Below are positions 60,024-64,000 of a stretch of DNA of 64,000 bases, in pieces. A model generated the notes under the pieces. It was not told where the DNA came from. It did no database searches and saw only the letters and a program-made list of their open reading frames with translations. How positions within the stretch are numbered: the first letter of the stretch is position 1; each line of letters opens with the position of its first letter. The stretch is taken from contig JAWKKA010000007.1 in the NCBI GenBank assembly GCA_041393495.1, positions 62,001 through 126,000 on the forward strand. The letters are read 5' to 3'. Source of the DNA: RHKX01 sp041393495. Its GTDB lineage: Bacteria; Actinomycetota; Thermoleophilia; Solirubrobacterales; 70-9. The translations under genes and the position numbers were made by a program.

Positions 60024-61227
60024 CATCCCTGCACCTTCCGCACTGCCATGCCGGCCGCCTCCCACATCGACACCGAGCGGTCGACGTACTCGACGCCGTA
60101 GCGGTCGAGGATCTTGTAGCCCTCGTCCTCCCAGGCCCCCGGGATCCGGAAGATCGCGATCGTCTCGGCCGGGTCCCTGCCGAGCTCGAGGCAGGCCTTG
60201 ATGACGCCACGGGCGACGATGTCGACCCGCGTGTTGGAGACGATCGACATCATCACCGCGATCTTCTCGACGCCGTCCTTGCTCAGGACCTCTCGGCGAG
60301 GCCGCAGGACTTCGCAACCGAGGGGTTGCCGCCGATCTCGGCGTAGTTGGCGGGCTTGCCGCCCTGGCTGCGGACGGCGTCGGTCAGCGTCAGCGAGCCG
60401 CCACCGGCGCCGATCACGAGCCCGATGTTGCCGGTGAAGCCATGGTCCTTGCCCTGGATGACGCCGCGGTGGTCGGCGGCGTCGATCGCCTTGACGTTGC
60501 GCTCGAACTCGCTCGGCTCGTAGAGCTCGCGGGGTTCGGCGAGGTCGACGCCGATCTCCCCGAGCAGCGCCTTGTGGCGGCCGACGGCCTCGTCCTCCAT
60601 CTCCATGTGCGCGTCGAGGGCGACGAACGAGCCGTCGGCGAGCCGCGCCAGCGGGTTGATCTCGGCCAGCGTCATGTCGCAGTCGCGCTGCAGGCGGGCG
60701 AGCGCCGCGAGGATGCGGCTCGCGCGGCCGAGCTCCGGACCGGTCATCCCGCAGCGGGCGACGGCCTCCTTGGCCCTGAACTCGGGGATCGGGTGCAGGT
60801 TGGAGAGGTGGGCGCGGCCGACGTGGTCGGGGTGCTCGGCGGCGACCTGCTCGATGTCGATCCCGCCCATGTCGCTGAACAGCATCATCGGCCGCTTCGC
60901 GCGGCCGTCCCAGAGGACGGCGGCGTAGTACTCCTGCGCGACTTCGGCCTTCGGGTCGACGAGGACGCCGACCGGCATGTGGCCGCCGATCTCGAGCTCG
61001 AGGATCGCCGCTGCATGGTCGGCCGCCTCCTCGGGGGTGTCGGCGAACCTGACGCCGCCGGCCTTCATCCGGCCTCCGGTCAGGACCTGCGACTTGACGA
61101 CGACCGGCCCACCGATCGACTCGGCTACGGTGCGCGCCTCGGTGGCGGTGGTGCAGAAGCCGTACTCGGTGACCGGGATGCCGGCCTGTTCGACGATCCG
61201 GCGTGATTCGAACTCGTAGAAGCGCAT
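60023..61227 (-). pseudogene. sucC: Succinate-CoA ligase beta subunit with one frameshift
   Basis: From the ATG at 61227 the frame reads a normal SucC: ATP-grasp start FESRRIVEQAGIPVTEYG near 5-23, KSQVLTGGRMKAGGVRFA near 45-62, INPLARLADGSFVALDAHM near 190-208 and GNIGLVIGAGGGSLTLTDAV near 268-287. Near 60286-60292 the frame breaks and stops after SCGLAERS. The family's next residues (VLSKDGVEKIAVMM, RDPAETIAIFRIPGAWEDEG) continue in another frame to 60023. Adding one G would restore about 400 aa, the normal length. With sucD intact, a sequencing error or a recent mutation is likely. Leader TAGGGT at 61279-61284. Confidence 0.85.
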
Positions 61228-61502
61228 GGGTGGTGGGCAGGGCGCCGGCGTCGCGAACGGCGGGCCGAGCGCCGCGGAACCCTAGCGAAGCCCGGCGCCC
61301 GCGGGCCCCGACAGCCGCGACGGCCGTTGGACAGCGGTGCCCGACAGCCGGTTACTGAGCGGGGACAGTGGGGACTACGGACCCGAGCCCCGATGCTTTG
61401 CGCCACAATGAATCCACCCCTACGACTGCACACCGCCGACCCTGCCGACTGCGGGCGGCGCCGACCGGCAGCATCCCCAGATAGGAGTTGAGCAAGCCCC
61501 CG
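61228..61502. other. sucC-pckG divergent intergenic region
   Basis: About 275 bp, no gene. It holds the sucC -10-like TAGGGT (61279-61284, minus strand) and a short GACAGCCG repeat (near 61309 and 61342). The 5' side of pckG has AGGAG at 61483-61487. I see no riboswitch-like structure by eye. Confidence 0.45.
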
Positions 61503-63311
61503 ATGACCGACGCAACCGCCGCGCCCGAGGCGCCGACTCAGAACCAGCCCCTCATCGATTGGGTCGAGGAGATGGCCCAGCTGACCAAGCCGACCTCGAT
61601 CCACTGGTGCGACGGGTCGGCGGAGGAGTACGACCGGCTCTGCCGCCAGCTCGTCGACGCCGGCACGTTCCGGACCCTGTCCGACGCCAAGCGGCCGAAC
61701 TCCTACCTCGCCTGGTCGGACCCTTCGGACGTGGCGCGCGTCGAGGACCGCACCTTCATCTGCTCGGAGACGGAAGCGGGCGCCGGCCCGAACAACAACT
61801 GGCGCGAGCCGGGCGAGATGAAGGCGGAGCTGCGGGGGCTGTTCGACGGCGCGATGGCGGGCCGGACGATGTACGTCGTCCCGTTCTCGATGGGCCCGCT
61901 CGGCTCGGACAAGTCGCAGATCGGCGTCCAGGTGACCGACTCGATCTACGTCGTCGTCTCGATGCGGATCATGACCCGGATGGGGCAGAAGGCGCTCGCC
62001 GACCTCGGCGCCGACGGCGAGTTCGTGCCCTGCGCGCACTCGGTCGGCGATCCGCTCGCCGCCGGCGAGGAGGACTCGGCCTGGCCGACGAACGCGGAGA
62101 CGAAGTACATCGTCCACTTCCCGCAGACGCGAGAGATCTGGTCCTACGGCTCCGGCTATGGCGGCAACGCGCTGCTCGGCAAGAAGTGCCTGGCGCTGCG
62201 AATCGCCTCGGTGATGGCCCGCGACGAAGGCTGGATGGCCGAGCACATGCTGATCCTGAAGCTGACCTCGCCCGAGGGCGAGGTCAAGTACGTCACCGGC
62301 GCGTTCCCGTCGGCGTGCGGGAAGACCAACCTGGCGATGATGATCCCGGCGCTCGAGGGCTGGAAGGTCGAGACGATCGGCGACGACATCGCCTGGATGA
62401 AGTTCCACGACGACGGCAAGCTCTACGCGATCAATCCGGAGGCCGGCTTCTTCGGCGTCGCCCCCGGCACCAGTGCCGCCACGAACCCGAACGCGATGAA
62501 GGCGGTCGCCCGCGACACGATCTTCACCAACTGCGCGCTGACCGACGACGGTGACATCTGGTGGGAGGGGATGACGAAGGAGCCGCCCGCCCACCTGATC
62601 GACTGGCACGGCAACGACTGGACGCCGGAGTCGGAGGTGACCGCCGCCCATCCGAACGCACGGTTCACCGTCTCCGCCTCGCAGGCGCCCTCGATGGCGC
62701 CGGAGTGGGAGGACCCCGAGGGCGTCCCGATCGACGCGTTCCTGTTCGGCGGCCGCCGCGGCAGCGTCGTCCCGCTCGTCCGCGAGGCGTTCGACTGGGA
62801 GCACGGGGTCTTCCTCGGGATGACGATGTCCTCGGAGATGACCGCGGCCGCGTTCGGCACGGTCGGGCAGTTGCGCTTCGACCCGTTCGCGATGCTGCCG
62901 TTCTGTGGCTACGACCTCGCCGACCACTGCCGTCACTGGCTCGAGATCGGCCGGACCGAGGGCGCCGCGCTGCCGAAGGTCTTCTACGTCAACTGGTTCC
63001 GCAAGGACGCCGACGGCAGGTTCATCTGGCCAGGGTTCGGCGAGAACAGCCGCGTCCTCGAGTGGATCTTCCGCCGCTGCGACGGCGAGGGCGAGACCGT
63101 CGAGACCCCGATCGGCCTCGTCCCGGCGTCCGACGGGATCGACATCGGGGGCCTCGACATCGGCGAGGCCGAGATGACCGAGCTGCTCACCGTCGACGAG
63201 GAGGCGCTCCGCGCCGAGCTCCCGCAGGTCGAGGAGCACCTCGCCCGGTTCGATCGCCTCCCCGATGAGGTCCGCTCCCAGTTCGACGAGCTGAAGCGCC
63301 GGCTCGGCTGA
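61503..63311 (+). CDS. pckG: Phosphoenolpyruvate carboxykinase (GTP)
   Basis: 602 aa from the ATG at 61503, the normal length of GTP-PEPCKs. (A TTG at 61488 is in frame but directly abuts AGGAG.) SIHWCDGSAEEYDRLC near 33-48, NNNWREPGEM near 97-106, GSGYGGNALLGKKCLALRIA near 214-233, P-loop FPSACGKTNLAMM near 275-287 and GDDIAWM near 299. It converts oxaloacetate to PEP with GTP, or the reverse as an anaplerotic step, and works downstream of the TCA enzymes encoded opposite. Confidence 0.97.
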   Translation: MTDATAAPEAPTQNQPLIDWVEEMAQLTKPTSIHWCDGSAEEYDRLCRQLVDAGTFRTLSDAKRPNSYLAWSDPSDVARVEDRTFICSETEAGAGPNNNWREPGEMKAELRGLFDGAMAGRTMYVVPFSMGPLGSDKSQIGVQVTDSIYVVVSMRIMTRMGQKALADLGADGEFVPCAHSVGDPLAAGEEDSAWPTNAETKYIVHFPQTREIWSYGSGYGGNALLGKKCLALRIASVMARDEGWMAEHMLILKLTSPEGEVKYVTGAFPSACGKTNLAMMIPALEGWKVETIGDDIAWMKFHDDGKLYAINPEAGFFGVAPGTSAATNPNAMKAVARDTIFTNCALTDDGDIWWEGMTKEPPAHLIDWHGNDWTPESEVTAAHPNARFTVSASQAPSMAPEWEDPEGVPIDAFLFGGRRGSVVPLVREAFDWEHGVFLGMTMSSEMTAAAFGTVGQLRFDPFAMLPFCGYDLADHCRHWLEIGRTEGAALPKVFYVNWFRKDADGRFIWPGFGENSRVLEWIFRRCDGEGETVETPIGLVPASDGIDIGGLDIGEAEMTELLTVDEEALRAELPQVEEHLARFDRLPDEVRSQFDELKRRLG

Positions 63312-63406
63312 GGCAGCGAGGCGCGCCGGCTCCGCGCGCGGGTGGCCTGGGGACCGCGGGCGGCGAAGCGCGTCAGCCCGCCCGCGAGTTCAAGAACGCA
63401 AGAAAG

Positions 63407-63423
63407 GGGTCGTCTTACGACCC
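63407..63423 (-). terminator. Bidirectional hairpin between pckG and the protease
   Basis: GGGTCGT-CTT-ACGACCC, 7-bp stem. In minus-strand orientation it is followed by CCTTTCTTGCGTTCTTG, giving the protease gene a T-rich tail; on the plus strand it may also end pckG transcripts. Confidence 0.6.
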
Positions 63424-63486
63424 GAACCTTGCATTCCTTCGGTATCGGGCGCGGCGGGGCGGGTCGCCGGTCGCGTCCTGCGGCGC

Positions 63487-64000
63487 CTACAGGAACGGCA
63501 GCTCGACCGCGAAGCGGCCGGTGCGGGTGAGGCCGCTGACCCGTGCCGTCTCGCCGGTCTCGGCGCCGTCGACGGCGCGGCAGTAGTCGGCGCGGGTCCG
63601 CACCGGCTGGCCGTCGATCGCGGTGACGACGGCGAGCTCGCCCCCGAAGCCCGCATCGGCAGCTTCCGAGCCGGCGACGGCGTTGTTGACCACGAGCCCC
63701 TTGCCGTTGGCGATGAAGTCGAAGCCGAGGAAGCCGATCGAGTCGCCCTGTTCGAGGGTCGGTGCCTGCTCTTTGAAGAGGTCGACCCCGATCGCGAACC
63801 CTTGTTGCTGCGTCTCCAGCGTCGTCAGCGAGTTGATCCCGACGAGGTTGCCGGCGTCATCGACGAGCGGGCCGCCGGAGTTGCCGTGGTTGATCGCGGC
63901 GTCGGTCTGGATCACGTTCGGGTAGCGGCGGATGTCAGGGCTGGCCCCGGCCTCCGAACGGCTCTGCACCGACTCCTCGACGACCGAGACCGTGCCGGTC
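63487..64000 (-). CDS. HtrA/DegP-type serine protease with PDZ domain (partial)
   Basis: The C-terminal 170 residues; the gene begins beyond the right edge. The trypsin-like end has IQTDAAINHGNSGGPLVDDAGNLVGINS (catalytic Ser in GNSGGP), and a PDZ domain follows with SIGFLGFDFIAN, GLVVNNAVAGSEAADAGF and IDGQPVRTRADYCRAVDG. The protein ends in FAVELPFL. HtrA proteases degrade misfolded envelope proteins. Only one PDZ domain is seen. Convergent with pckG. Confidence 0.93.
   Translation of the reverse strand, partial: TGTVSVVEESVQSRSEAGASPDIRRYPNVIQTDAAINHGNSGGPLVDDAGNLVGINSLTTLETQQQGFAIGVDLFKEQAPTLEQGDSIGFLGFDFIANGKGLVVNNAVAGSEAADAGFGGELAVVTAIDGQPVRTRADYCRAVDGAETGETARVSGLTRTGRFAVELPFL

Noticed and set aside
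61228..61502. Possible riboswitch upstream of pckG
   Set aside because: No conserved riboswitch motif or convincing stem-loop followed by T residues was visible by eye.
61125..63239. 704-aa open frame on the minus strand
   Set aside because: Antisense of pckG; repetitive Arg/His/Asp/Leu content and no motif.

Overview
The window is GC-rich (roughly 70% by eye) bacterial chromosome, almost fully coding on both strands, with many 4-base start/stop overlaps. The gene set suggests a deep-branching actinobacterium, most likely Thermoleophilia/Solirubrobacterales: GTP-dependent PEP carboxykinase, a GSI-alpha-type glutamine synthetase, a CysM/Mec pair, actinobacterial-type LexA with a GAAC-N4-GTTC box, DUF1800/DUF1501 proteins, and a cytochrome c maturation system whose CcmE carries a cysteine. 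The taxon is an inference; no 16S rRNA or ribosomal protein gene is present.

Layout. 1-6.5 kb: exopolysaccharide region (O-antigen-ligase-like protein with TPRs, polyprenyl glycosylphosphotransferase, GT2) flanked by secreted GH-A-like proteins. 6.5-9.1 kb: polar amino-acid ABC transporter. 9.2-11.1 kb: cysM-mec and a zinc-ribbon/DUF2007 membrane protein. 11.1-17.2 kb: degenerate metalloprotease-like protein, HNH/recombinase-like fragment, cupin/MarR divergent pair, endonuclease IV, GDPD-like secreted protein, DUF1802. 17.4-24.1 kb: hyuAB, an unknown Cys-containing protein, nadB, a histone-deacetylase-family hydrolase. 24.1-31.7 kb: long coiled-coil protein, Flp-type pilin, rph-rdgB-CDF transporter operon, several small proteins (one 46-aa membrane protein is newly called here), a large secreted protein. 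31.8-37.4 kb: ccmH and ccmG/tlpA on the minus strand, tRNA-Gly, an SDR, then ccmE-ccmF-short ccmI-like, and secG. 37.4-43.8 kb: truncated solute-binding lipoprotein, large secreted alpha/beta-hydrolase-like protein, FAD oxidoreductase plus 2Fe-2S reductase. 43.8-48.3 kb: methyltransferase relic, tRNA-Leu, lexA with a zinc-ribbon protein, rnpB with promoter and terminator, carboxymuconolactone-decarboxylase-like protein, glnA. 48.6-56 kb: DUF1800-DUF1501-cupredoxin operon, SSP411-family protein, MarR/MhqO-like dioxygenase, GST-like protein. 56-64 kb: GH-A-like protein, acyl-CoA synthetase, ferredoxin-like protein, sucD, frameshifted sucC, pckG, and an HtrA-type protease cut by the window end.

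Themes. Carbon metabolism (sucCD, pckG, acyl-CoA synthetase), nitrogen and sulfur assimilation (glnA, cysM-mec), cytochrome c assembly, electrophile/quinone stress (MarR-MhqO-GST) and envelope polysaccharide are represented. Two structural habits stand out: a TANNNT -10-like box 6-10 nt before the start codon of many genes, suggesting leaderless mRNAs, and many short tandem duplications (7-35 bp) in or beside gene ends. I found no CRISPR array, prophage, complete transposon or rRNA operon. The strongest candidates for something unusual are the CPSKF-type CcmE, the ferredoxin gene translationally coupled to sucD, the lexA-coupled zinc-ribbon ORF with no canonical start codon, and the HNH/recombinase chimera.
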